Source: CAJBIL01 sp049295655
GTDB lineage: Bacteria; Pseudomonadota; Gammaproteobacteria; Burkholderiales; Rhodocyclaceae
Assembly: GCA_049295655.1 (NCBI GenBank)
Contig: JBAQRB010000278.1
Coordinates: 1 to 28,537 of the forward strand
Direction of reading: 5' to 3'
DNA: 28,537 bases
Positions within the stretch are counted from its first letter, which is position 1; the number at the start of each line of letters is the position of its first letter. The translations under genes and the position numbers were made by a program. The notes under the pieces were generated by a model that did no database searches, was not told the origin of the DNA, and saw nothing but the letters and a program-made list of their open reading frames with translations. Positions 22,294 through 28,537 of the stretch are shown one piece after another.

Positions 22294-23193
22294 GTGGAAT
22301 CATCGAATACCCCATCGAATACCCTGTTGCGCCTGAAGAAGCGCATTGAAAGCAACGTCGGCAAGGCGATTGCCGACTACAACATGATCGAGCATGGCGA
22401 CACCGTGCTCGTCTGCATTTCCGGCGGCAAGGATTCGCATACCCTGCTCTCGGCCCTGATGGCCCTGCGCGAGCGTGCGCCGGTCGATTTCCGCCTGATC
22501 GCGATGAACCTCGACCAGAAACAGCCGGGTTTTCCCGAGGAGGTCCTGCCGACCTACCTCGCCAAGCTGGGTGTCGAGTACCGCATCGTCGAGCAGGACA
22601 CCTATTCGATCGTCAAGGAAAAGATACCGGCGGGCAAAACCACCTGTTCGCTGTGTTCGCGCCTGCGCCGTGGCGTCATCTACCGTACGGCCAAGGAACT
22701 GGGCGCCAACAAGATCGCGCTCGGCCACCACCGCGACGACATGGTGCATACGCTGTTCCTCAACTTGCTCTTCGGCGGCAAGCTCAAGGCGATGCCGCCC
22801 AAGCTGGTCACCGACGACGGCGCGCACGTCGTGATCCGGCCGCTCGCTTACTGTGCGGAGTCCGACATCGCCCGCTTTGCGCGCGGCATGGAATACCCGA
22901 TCATCCCGTGCAACCTGTGCGGCTCGCAGGACAACATGCAGCGCCAGAAGATCCGCGAGATGATGGCCGACTGGGACCGCCGCTATCCGGGGCGGACCGA
23001 AGCCGTCTTTTCGGCATTGCAGAATGTCGTCCCCTCGCATCTGGCCGACAATGCCTTGTTCGATTTCAAGGGCCTGGGTCTCGAGCGCGAGCTTTCGGCG
23101 ATGGACGGTGGCGACACGGTGTTCGACCCGCAGTTCGGCGACGAGTTGACGGCGTCGTCGGCCTTTCCGTTGCCGGTCTCGGTGATTGACTGA
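22294..23193 (+). CDS. ttcA: tRNA 2-thiocytidine(32) synthetase TtcA
   Basis: Thiolates cytidine 32 of tRNAs using ATP and an iron-sulfur cluster. The protein is 299 residues from a GTG start with GAGAGAG a few nt upstream. The PP-loop SGGKDS is at 43-48. Cluster ligands match the E. coli pattern: Cys118 and Cys121 in TTCSLCSR and Cys206 in PCNLCG. LGHHRDDMVHTLFLNLLFGG, QDNMQRQKI and the C-terminal Asn/Ala-Leu-Phe-Asp-Phe segment are typical. It follows the pteridine reductase gene and ends just before a perfect terminator. Confidence 0.95.
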   Translation: MESSNTPSNTLLRLKKRIESNVGKAIADYNMIEHGDTVLVCISGGKDSHTLLSALMALRERAPVDFRLIAMNLDQKQPGFPEEVLPTYLAKLGVEYRIVEQDTYSIVKEKIPAGKTTCSLCSRLRRGVIYRTAKELGANKIALGHHRDDMVHTLFLNLLFGGKLKAMPPKLVTDDGAHVVIRPLAYCAESDIARFARGMEYPIIPCNLCGSQDNMQRQKIREMMADWDRRYPGRTEAVFSALQNVVPSHLADNALFDFKGLGLERELSAMDGGDTVFDPQFGDELTASSAFPLPVSVID

Positions 23194-23201
23194 GCGCGTT
23201 G

Positions 23202-23245
23202 CGCAATAAAAAAGGCGACGCCACGGCGTCGCCTTTTTTATTGCG
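23202..23245. terminator. bidirectional intrinsic terminator
   Basis: A perfect 21-bp inverted repeat with a 2-nt centre: the left arm starts CGCAATAAAAAAGGCGACG and the right arm ends CCTTTTTTATTGCG. The GC-rich core is flanked by A6 on one side and T6 on the other, so it can terminate in both directions. It lies between the convergent ttcA (+) and psiF-like (-) genes. Confidence 0.93.
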
Positions 23246-23263
23246 GGCTTTGCCCGGGTAAGA

Positions 23264-23590
23264 CTATTTCTTGTCGCCCTTGAGGCATTCACTCATGAAT
23301 TTCTTGCGTTCATCGCCCTTCAGCTTCTTTTCGCCGGCATCGGCGTTGCATTCCTTCATCTTGCCCTGTTGCGTGGCCGGTGCGGCTTTGGCGCCCAGGC
23401 AGCCGCTCATGAATTGCTTGCGCTCGTCGCCCTTGAGTTTTTGTTCTCCGGCATCGGCGTTGCAGGCCCTCATTTTATCCTGCTGCGCCTTTTGCGCGGG
23501 CGAAGCCTCCTTTTTCACCTCGTCGGCGGCGAAGGCACCGGCCGCGGCAAGGGACAGGGCGAGAGCAAGCAGGGCGATTCTGGCTTTCAT
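23264..23590 (-). CDS. PsiF-repeat periplasmic protein
   Basis: A 108-residue exported protein. A signal peptide (MKARIALLALALSLAAAGAF then AADE) precedes two nearly identical PsiF repeats, CNADAGEQKLKGDERKQFMS (about 43-62) and CNADAGEKKLKGDERKKFMS (about 81-100), each with two cysteines. E. coli PsiF is phosphate-starvation induced; function is unknown. GGAGG lies 8 nt before the ATG. No obvious Pho box is seen upstream, but a strong -10 element is. The two repeats are also very similar in DNA, pointing to a recent internal duplication. Confidence 0.86.
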   Translation of the reverse strand: MKARIALLALALSLAAAGAFAADEVKKEASPAQKAQQDKMRACNADAGEQKLKGDERKQFMSGCLGAKAAPATQQGKMKECNADAGEKKLKGDERKKFMSECLKGDKK

Positions 23591-23626
23591 GGGAAGTACC
23601 TCCGTGCGGGGTGAGTGAGGGAACCC

Positions 23627-23657
23627 ATTATAGCCATCATCTATATGTCGTCGTCAA
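23627..23657 (-). promoter_or_regulatory. sigma-70 promoter of the psiF-like gene
   Basis: On the minus strand a consensus TATAAT (23632-23627) is preceded by TTGACG (23657-23652), with a long 19-bp spacer. The -35 lies within the last codons of hprK. Transcription from about 23620 would give a leader of about 30 nt. The spacing lowers confidence, but the -10 is exact. Confidence 0.55.
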
Positions 23658-24576
23658 GCAGCGCCTGCTGCTGCCGGTTGATGAATTCGCCCATGCTGTC
23701 GATGCCGCGCAGTTGCAGGATGGTGTTGCGAACGGCGGCCTCGAGCAGCACCGCGAGGTTGCGGCCGGCCGAGACGGGAATGATCACCTTGCGTACCGGA
23801 ATGCCGAGGATTTCCTGCGTCTGCGCGTCGAGCGGCAGGCGCGGCGCGTCGGCGCTGGCGACCGGCTTTTGCAGGTGGACGATCAGCTTGAGCTTCATTT
23901 TGCGGCGCGACGCGGTTTCGCCGAAGATCGTCCGGATGTTGAGCAGGCCCAGGCCGCGCACTTCGAGATAGTCGCGCAGCATGCCCGGGCAGCGGCCCTC
24001 GATGGTCGTCGGCGCGATGCGCGCCAGTTCGACGACATCGTCGGCGACCAGGCCGTGGCCGCGCGAGATGAGTTCGAGCGCGAGCTCGCTCTTGCCGACG
24101 CCCGAATCGCCGGTGATCAGCACGCCCATGCCATAGACGTCCATGAAAACGCCATGCACCGAGGCGGTATCGGCGAGGCGGCGCGAGAGATAGATGCGCA
24201 GCAGGTCGATCACCGCCGAGCAGGGTTTCGGGCTGGTAAAGAGCGGCGTTTGCGTCGCTTCGCAGCTGTCGCGGATGAAGGGCAGGGCTTCGAGGCCGTC
24301 GGCGACGATGACGGCCGGCGGTTCAGCGAGCAGCAGGTCCTCGATCTGTTGGCGCAGGCGGTTTTCGCTGACCCGGGTTGCCCAGCGCTGCTCGGCGGTG
24401 CCGATCACCTGCAGGCGCTCGGGATGGATCAGGTTCAGGTGGCCGACGACGTCGGCGCCGTAATTGCCCTGTTCCTTGAGTTCGATTTGCCGATCCAGGC
24501 CGATGGCCGCAATCCACGACAGTTTCAGCTTGTCGCGGTGGTCTTCGTAGAGCTGGGCAATGCTGAATCGGCGCAT
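23641..24576 (-). CDS. hprK: HPr kinase/phosphorylase
   Basis: Phosphorylates and dephosphorylates HPr on a serine. In betaproteobacteria it is part of a regulatory nitrogen-type PTS. I start it at ATG 24576 (311 residues, MRRFSIAQLYEDHRDKLKLS); TTG 24591 and GTG 24585 are in-frame alternatives that would abut or overlap ptsN. The P-loop is ITGDSGVGKSELALELI (about 154-170), preceded by the conserved HGVFMDVYGMG, and the HprK signature LEVRGLGLLNI and GRNLAVLLEAAVRN follow. The gene lies 11 bp after ptsN. In many betaproteobacteria rapZ comes next; here the psiF-like gene does. Confidence 0.93.
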   Translation of the reverse strand: MRRFSIAQLYEDHRDKLKLSWIAAIGLDRQIELKEQGNYGADVVGHLNLIHPERLQVIGTAEQRWATRVSENRLRQQIEDLLLAEPPAVIVADGLEALPFIRDSCEATQTPLFTSPKPCSAVIDLLRIYLSRRLADTASVHGVFMDVYGMGVLITGDSGVGKSELALELISRGHGLVADDVVELARIAPTTIEGRCPGMLRDYLEVRGLGLLNIRTIFGETASRRKMKLKLIVHLQKPVASADAPRLPLDAQTQEILGIPVRKVIIPVSAGRNLAVLLEAAVRNTILQLRGIDSMGEFINRQQQALLDDDI

Positions 24577-24587
24577 GGCAGTCACCG

Positions 24588-25034
24588 TCAAGTGGCGAAC
24601 AGTTGACGAACGGCTTCCGCAGCGGGGGCCGCCATCAGCGCGTCGCGGCAGCTGCGGTCGGAAAAGCGCTGGGCCAGTTCGGAAAGGATCTGCAGATGCT
24701 GTTCGGTGGCCTGCTCGGGAACCAGAAGAACGAAGAGCAGGGAGACGGGCTTGCCGTCCGGCGAGTCGAACGGCACGGGGGCGGCGAGGCGGAAAAAGGC
24801 GCCGGTTGCTTCCTTCAGGCCCTTGATGCGGCCGTGCGGAATGGCGATGCCTTGGCCGAGGCCGGTCGATCCGAGTTTTTCGCGCGCAAACAGGCTGTCG
24901 AATACCGTGCTGCGGGCAATGCCCTGATTGTTCTCGAAGAGCAGGCCAGCCTGCTCAAAGACGCGTTTTTTACTGCTCGCGTCGAGTTCGAGGAGAATGT
25001 TTTCGAGGGGCAGGAGTTTTGTGATCAGGCTCAT
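24588..25034 (-). CDS. ptsN: PTS IIA-like nitrogen regulatory protein PtsN
   Basis: EIIA of the nitrogen PTS, 148 residues from ATG 25034 (MSLITKLLPLENILLELDAS). An in-frame TTG four codons upstream is less likely. The phosphoryl-accepting histidine is His67 in GLGQGIAIPHGRI. The domain continues with PVPFDSPDGKPVSLLFVLLVPEQ and HLQILSELAQRFSD, typical of the PtsN fold. It regulates potassium transport, phosphate sensing and other targets in proteobacteria. It lies between hpf and hprK, with a strong hairpin in the 105-bp leader. Confidence 0.93.
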   Translation of the reverse strand: MSLITKLLPLENILLELDASSKKRVFEQAGLLFENNQGIARSTVFDSLFAREKLGSTGLGQGIAIPHGRIKGLKEATGAFFRLAAPVPFDSPDGKPVSLLFVLLVPEQATEQHLQILSELAQRFSDRSCRDALMAAPAAEAVRQLFAT

Positions 25035-25101
25035 TCGATACGGCAACCGGAAGCGCTAGGTGGAGGATACGGAGGCGGCGGCAAAACTGCTGCTGCCCGT
25101 A

Positions 25102-25127
25102 GCGGGGAAGGCCGGAGCCTGCCCCGC
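25102..25127 (-). promoter_or_regulatory. strong hairpin between hpf and ptsN
   Basis: In the minus-strand RNA GCGGGG (25127-25122) pairs with CCCCGC (25107-25102). Inside, after one C-U mismatch, AGGC pairs with GCCT around a UCCG tetraloop. No U-run follows directly (the next is a UUUU about 17 nt on), so it is not a standard terminator. It could stabilise the upstream rpoN-hpf mRNA or reduce read-through into ptsN. Confidence 0.55.
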
Positions 25128-25139
25128 CACGCCGGCAGA

Positions 25140-25472
25140 TCACTCGGTTTCAGTATCGATGTGATTGGCAATCTTGTCGCCGCGATGATGATCCTGCATT
25201 TTTTGCTTGTATTTCTGGACTTGACGATCAAGCTTATCGACCAGGGTGTCCACTGCCGCGTAGAGGTCTTCGCCGATTTCTTCGACGAAAATATCCTTGC
25301 CTGGCAGATGGACCGTAACCTCGGCCTTCTGCTTCAGTTTCTCCACCGACAGAATCACGTTCACGTCGATGACGTTATCGAAGTGACGGGTGACCCGCTC
25401 CAGCTTGCCGGTAACATAGTCGCGAATGGCCGGCGTAACTTCGAGGTGGTGTCCACTGATTTGCAGGTTCAT
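25140..25472 (-). CDS. hpf: ribosome hibernation promoting factor, short type
   Basis: Binds the 30S decoding centre and promotes 100S ribosome dimers in stationary phase. The 110 residues are the short (HPF/YhbH) form: MNLQISGHHLEVTPAIRDYV, then LERVTRHFDNVIDVNVILSV and DLYAAVDTLVDKLDRQVQKY. It lacks the dimerisation domain of long HPF. AAAGGAG lies 8 nt before the ATG. It follows rpoN by 15 bp, as in the common rpoN-hpf-ptsN order, so it is co-transcribed with it. Confidence 0.93.
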   Translation of the reverse strand: MNLQISGHHLEVTPAIRDYVTGKLERVTRHFDNVIDVNVILSVEKLKQKAEVTVHLPGKDIFVEEIGEDLYAAVDTLVDKLDRQVQKYKQKMQDHHRGDKIANHIDTETE

Positions 25473-25487
25473 GGTGTGGCTCCTTTT

Positions 25488-26915
25488 CTAAATGGACTTA
25501 CGTAAATTGACCGGCGGGATACTGAGCGCCTCGCGGTATTTTGCGATGGTTCGCCGCGCGACGACAATCCCCTGCTGGCCAAGAACTTCGGATATTTGAC
25601 TATCCGAAAGCGGCTTTTTCGGTTCCTCCGCGCTGACCAGTTGCTTGATCAGCGCGCGGATGGCGGTTGCCGAGCACGCACCGCCGGTTTCGGTGGCGAC
25701 GTGACTGCCGAAAAAATATTTCAATTCAAAGATTCCGCGTGGCGTCGCCATGAACTTCTGCGTCGTCACGCGCGAGACGGTCGATTCGTGCAGGCCGAGG
25801 ATATCGGCGATCTCGCGCAGCACCAGCGGGCGCATCGCCACTTCGCCGTGATCGAAGAACTGGCGTTGCCGATCGACGACAGCCTGCGCGACGCGCAGGA
25901 TCGTGTCAAAGCGCTGCTGCACGTTCTTGATCAGCCAGCGCGCTTCCTGCAGCTGGCCGGCGAGGCCGGAGCCGCGTTGCCGGGAGAGGATGTCGGCGTA
26001 CAGGCGGTTGATGCGCAGGCGCGGGAAGGCGTCGGAATTGACATTGACCGTCCAGTGGCCGCGCAGTTTGCGCACCACGACGTCGGGGGTGATGTAGCGT
26101 GCGCCGGGGCCGCCGTATTGCGAACCGGGCCGCGGGTTGAGGCTGCGGATCAGGAACTGCGCGGCGCGCAGGCCATCGTCATCGCACGTGGTCAGCTTCT
26201 TGAGCTTGATGAAGTCGCGAGCGGCGAGCAGGTCCAGATGCTGGCGGACGATGGTCAGCGCCAGCCGCTGCGTTTCGTCGTTCGGCAGAACCTCCAGCTG
26301 GAGCGCGAGACACTCCTGCGCATCGCGTGCGCCAACCCCGGTCGGATCGAAATACTGCAGATGACGCAGGGCGATCTGCAATTCTTCCGGCTCGATCTCC
26401 AGTTCGGGCGGCAGGAATTCGGCCAGTTCCTCGAGCGACTGGGTCAGGTAGCCGTCATCGTCGAGCGCATCGATCAGGCATTGCACCAACGTCCGGTCGC
26501 GGTCGGGAATGGTCATCAGCCCGAGTTGCCACGACAGATGCTCGCGCAGCGAAGTCGTCGCCGCCTGCACATCCTGGTATTCGTTGTCGTCGTCGTCAAA
26601 GGAACCCGAAGCGCTCGAATAGCCTGGCTCATCGCCGAGCCAGCTGTCGTCGTCGGCCGATGATGGCTCGGCGGGCTCCGCATCGGGTTTTTCGGCCTTG
26701 GCCGCGGCGGCCTCTTCCTCGCTCGATCCCGGCAGCGGCGGGGGCGGCGGCGCGTATTCTTCCTCTTCGCGTTCGAGCAGCGGATTCTCGAGCAGGTATT
26801 TTTCCAGCTCCTGCTCGAGCTCAAGCGTCGACAATTGCAGCAGGCGGATCGACTGTTGCAGCTGTGGTGTCAAGGCGAGGTGCTGCGAGAGCTTGAGTTG
26901 GAGGGATGGTCTCAT
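25488..26915 (-). CDS. rpoN: RNA polymerase sigma-54 factor
   Basis: The sigma factor for -24/-12 promoters that need AAA+ activators. The ATG at 26915 starts at the canonical N-terminus, MRPSLQLKLSQHLALTPQLQ, and gives 475 residues; the frame is open upstream but not family-like. Region I (about 1-50) is followed by an acidic, Pro/Ala-rich region II (about 50-115), a core-binding domain with YFDPTGVGARDAQECL, a helix-turn-helix (REIADILGLHESTVSRVTTQ) and the RpoN box ARRTIAKYRE near the C-terminus. The ribosome site is weak. The gene is 94 bp after lptB and 15 bp before hpf. Confidence 0.95.
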   Translation of the reverse strand: MRPSLQLKLSQHLALTPQLQQSIRLLQLSTLELEQELEKYLLENPLLEREEEEYAPPPPPLPGSSEEEAAAAKAEKPDAEPAEPSSADDDSWLGDEPGYSSASGSFDDDDNEYQDVQAATTSLREHLSWQLGLMTIPDRDRTLVQCLIDALDDDGYLTQSLEELAEFLPPELEIEPEELQIALRHLQYFDPTGVGARDAQECLALQLEVLPNDETQRLALTIVRQHLDLLAARDFIKLKKLTTCDDDGLRAAQFLIRSLNPRPGSQYGGPGARYITPDVVVRKLRGHWTVNVNSDAFPRLRINRLYADILSRQRGSGLAGQLQEARWLIKNVQQRFDTILRVAQAVVDRQRQFFDHGEVAMRPLVLREIADILGLHESTVSRVTTQKFMATPRGIFELKYFFGSHVATETGGACSATAIRALIKQLVSAEEPKKPLSDSQISEVLGQQGIVVARRTIAKYREALSIPPVNLRKSI

Positions 26916-27009
26916 TTTCGCAGCCAGGACGGCCATCGGTCGGAGTGAAGGATGGATGACCCGTAGTGTTCCGTATTGCTTGGCATTTCCGGAGGAGGCG
27001 CCGGCAGGT

Positions 27010-27744
27010 TCAAAGGCGGAAGTTCTCGCCCAGATAAACCTTTCGAACGCTTTCATTATAGATGATTTCGTCCGGCCGACCAGAGGCAAGCACGCTGCCC
27101 TCGTTGATGATGTAGGCGTGATCGCAGATGCCGAGCGTTTCGCGGACGTTGTGGTCGGTGATCAGGACGCCGATGTTGCGCTCCTTGAGGAAGCGGATGA
27201 TCTTCTGGATGTCCAGGACGGCGATCGGATCGACCCCGGCAAAAGGTTCGTCGAGCAGGATGAAACGCGGCTCGGTGGCCAGCGCGCGGGCGATCTCGAC
27301 ACGCCGCCGTTCGCCGCCGGACAGCGCGGCTGCCGGGCTGTTGCGGATGTGGGCGATGTGCAGCTCGTCGAGCAGACGTTCGACGCGCGGTCCGATTTCG
27401 TCGGGCGGCAGGTCCTGCAGTTCGAGCACGGCCTGGATATTTTCGCTGACCGTCAGCTTGCGGAAGACCGAGGCTTCCTGCGGCAGATAGGAGACACCGC
27501 GCTGGGCGCGCTTGTGGATCGGCAGGTGGGTCAGCTTGTCGTCGTTGAAATGGATGTCGCCGCCATCGCAGGCGACCAGCCCGACGACCATGTAGAAGCA
27601 GGTTGTCTTGCCGGCGCCGTTCGGCCCGAGCAGGCCGACCACTTCGCCGCTGCCGACCTCGAAGGAGACGTCGTGAACGACGGTGCGCGACTTGTAGCTT
27701 TTTTTCAGGTTGTGCGCCGAGAGGGTGTATTTCGTTTCAGACAT
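27010..27744 (-). CDS. lptB: LPS export ABC transporter ATPase LptB
   Basis: The cytosolic ATPase that powers LPS extraction by LptFGC and transfer through LptA to LptDE. The protein is 244 residues from ATG 27744 (MSETKYTLSAHNLKKSYKSR); a TTG five codons upstream is an alternative. Walker A GPNGAGKT (about 40-47), the Q-loop YLPQEASVF, signature LSGGERRR (about 141-148), Walker B ILLDEPFAGVDP (about 162-173) and the switch histidine in ITDHNVRETLG all match LptB. Its start overlaps the end of recX by 8 nt (ATGTCTGA), implying translational coupling. The usual partners lptC and lptA are not directly upstream. Confidence 0.94.
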   Translation of the reverse strand: MSETKYTLSAHNLKKSYKSRTVVHDVSFEVGSGEVVGLLGPNGAGKTTCFYMVVGLVACDGGDIHFNDDKLTHLPIHKRAQRGVSYLPQEASVFRKLTVSENIQAVLELQDLPPDEIGPRVERLLDELHIAHIRNSPAAALSGGERRRVEIARALATEPRFILLDEPFAGVDPIAVLDIQKIIRFLKERNIGVLITDHNVRETLGICDHAYIINEGSVLASGRPDEIIYNESVRKVYLGENFRL

Positions 27745-28186
27745 CTGAATGGTCTTCAAAATCGCCGCGCAAGACGCGCCGAATGGTTTCTCCGGAAAAG
27801 CCGCGGCTCATCAGGAAGCGCATCTGCCGGGCGCGCTCGGCGGCATCGACCGGCATGCTGCCGAACTTGCGCTGCCATACCTGCCGGGCCCGGGCCGGCT
27901 CTTCCTCGCCAGCGGCCAATGCTTCCCTGACCAGTTCCTCGGCGACGCCCTGCGTGCGCAATTCGTGCGCCAGCCGGGCGTTGCCGAAACGTGCGCGACG
28001 CGCATTGAGGCGCATCTCGACATAGCGTTCGTCGGACAGCAGGCGCCGTTCGGTCAGGTCGTCGAGCAGTGCGGCCAGCTCTTCTTCCGACTCGGCGTGC
28101 GGCGCGAGCTTGCGCGCCAGCTCGACGCGCGTGTGTTCGCGGCGCGCGAGCAGGCGCAAGGCCCGCTCGCGCAGTGTGCCGCTCAT
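27737..28186 (-). CDS. recX: recombination regulatory protein RecX
   Basis: Modulates RecA filaments. The 149-residue protein is the usual short RecX made of three-helix repeats: LRERALRLLARREHTRVELA at the N-terminus, LTERRLLSDERYVEMRLNAR in the middle and MRFLMSRGFSGETIRRVLRG at the C-terminus. It begins 9 bp after recA with a weak AGGAT ribosome site, and its last codons overlap the lptB start. The recA-recX order is standard; fusion to lptB downstream is less usual. Confidence 0.93.
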   Translation of the reverse strand: MSGTLRERALRLLARREHTRVELARKLAPHAESEEELAALLDDLTERRLLSDERYVEMRLNARRARFGNARLAHELRTQGVAEELVREALAAGEEEPARARQVWQRKFGSMPVDAAERARQMRFLMSRGFSGETIRRVLRGDFEDHSDV

Positions 28187-28195
28187 CGTGCAATC

Positions 28196-28537
28196 CTACT
28201 CGGCCGCCTTGATCGGCTGCGGCGAGGGAACGTTGACCGCGGCGCGGATTCGTCCTTCGATTTCCTCGGCGATCTGCGGATTGGCCTTCAGGTATTCGCG
28301 CGCGTTGTCCTTGCCCTGGCCGATCTTCTCGCCGTTGTAGGCGTACCACGAGCCCGACTTGTCGACGAGCTTATGCAGCACGCCGAGCTCGATGATCTCG
28401 CCTTCGCGCGAGGTGCCTTCGCCGTAAAGGATGTCGAAGATCGCTTCGCGGAACGGTGGGGCGACCTTGTTCTTGACGACCTTGACGCGGGTTTCGTTGC
28501 CGACCACCTCGTCGCCCTTCTTGATGCTGCCGATGCG
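28196..28537 (-). CDS. recA: RecA recombinase, C-terminal part
   Basis: The last 113 residues of RecA; the N-terminal two thirds lie beyond the window. The visible part starts RIGSIKKGDEVVGNETRVKV, continues with KNKVAPPFREAIFDILYGEG and the C-terminal domain motif GSWYAYNGEKIGQGKDNARE, and ends in a short tail (VPSPQPIKAAE) less acidic than that of E. coli. The core is essentially invariant with proteobacterial RecA. The promoter and any LexA box are outside the window. Confidence 0.97.
   Translation of the reverse strand, partial: RIGSIKKGDEVVGNETRVKVVKNKVAPPFREAIFDILYGEGTSREGEIIELGVLHKLVDKSGSWYAYNGEKIGQGKDNAREYLKANPQIAEEIEGRIRAAVNVPSPQPIKAAE

Overview
The window is a GC-rich, gene-dense piece of a betaproteobacterial chromosome. 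The best fit is Rhodocyclales (Dechloromonas/Azonexus-like), judged from the gene families: recA-recX, lptB-rpoN-hpf-ptsN-hprK, ttcA with a pteridine reductase, an Aer-type PAS receptor, an HD-GYP protein and a two-partner secretion locus. The genus is inference. I see no rRNA, tRNA, CRISPR array, insertion sequence or phage gene, and no gene-free stretch longer than about 300 bases.

Layout. 1-3624: a truncated hypothetical protein and a FabI-type enoyl-ACP reductase on the minus strand, then a plus-strand pair of an RlmI-like methyltransferase and a PatB/MalY C-S lyase. 3655-6880: a minus-strand signalling unit. A class I cyclic-di-GMP (GEMM-I) riboswitch precedes an HD-GYP protein whose metal-site residues are degenerate, followed by an Aer-like PAS/HAMP receptor that lacks the chemotaxis signalling tip. 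6968-11849: 5-formyl-THF cyclo-ligase (minus), then lytic transglycosylase, an NDUFA9-like dehydrogenase and the CCA-adding enzyme (plus).

11863-18629: a type Vb (two-partner) secretion operon on the minus strand. The order is promoter, TpsB transporter, a strong RNA hairpin, a 1391-residue TpsA exoprotein, and a FecR-domain periplasmic protein that overlaps the end of tpsA. 18694-20177: a DUF2905 membrane protein, an alpha/beta hydrolase, and a small YjfB-type motility protein behind a near-consensus flagellar sigma-28 promoter.

20207-23245: an NDUFAF7/MidA-like methyltransferase divergent from a pteridine reductase and ttcA, closed by a perfect bidirectional terminator. 23264-28537: a long minus-strand run, recA(partial)-recX-lptB-rpoN-hpf-ptsN-hprK-psiF. 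It joins the SOS recombinase and its modulator, the LPS-export ATPase, sigma-54, ribosome hibernation and the nitrogen-type PTS regulators; psiF has its own promoter.

The most interesting candidate system is the riboswitch-headed unit at 3655-6880. A c-di-GMP sensor RNA appears to control two atypical signalling proteins, both of which have lost the hallmark residues or region of their catalytic or signalling output. The TPS operon, with its intergenic RNA structure, internal repeat modules and appended FecR gene, is the second.
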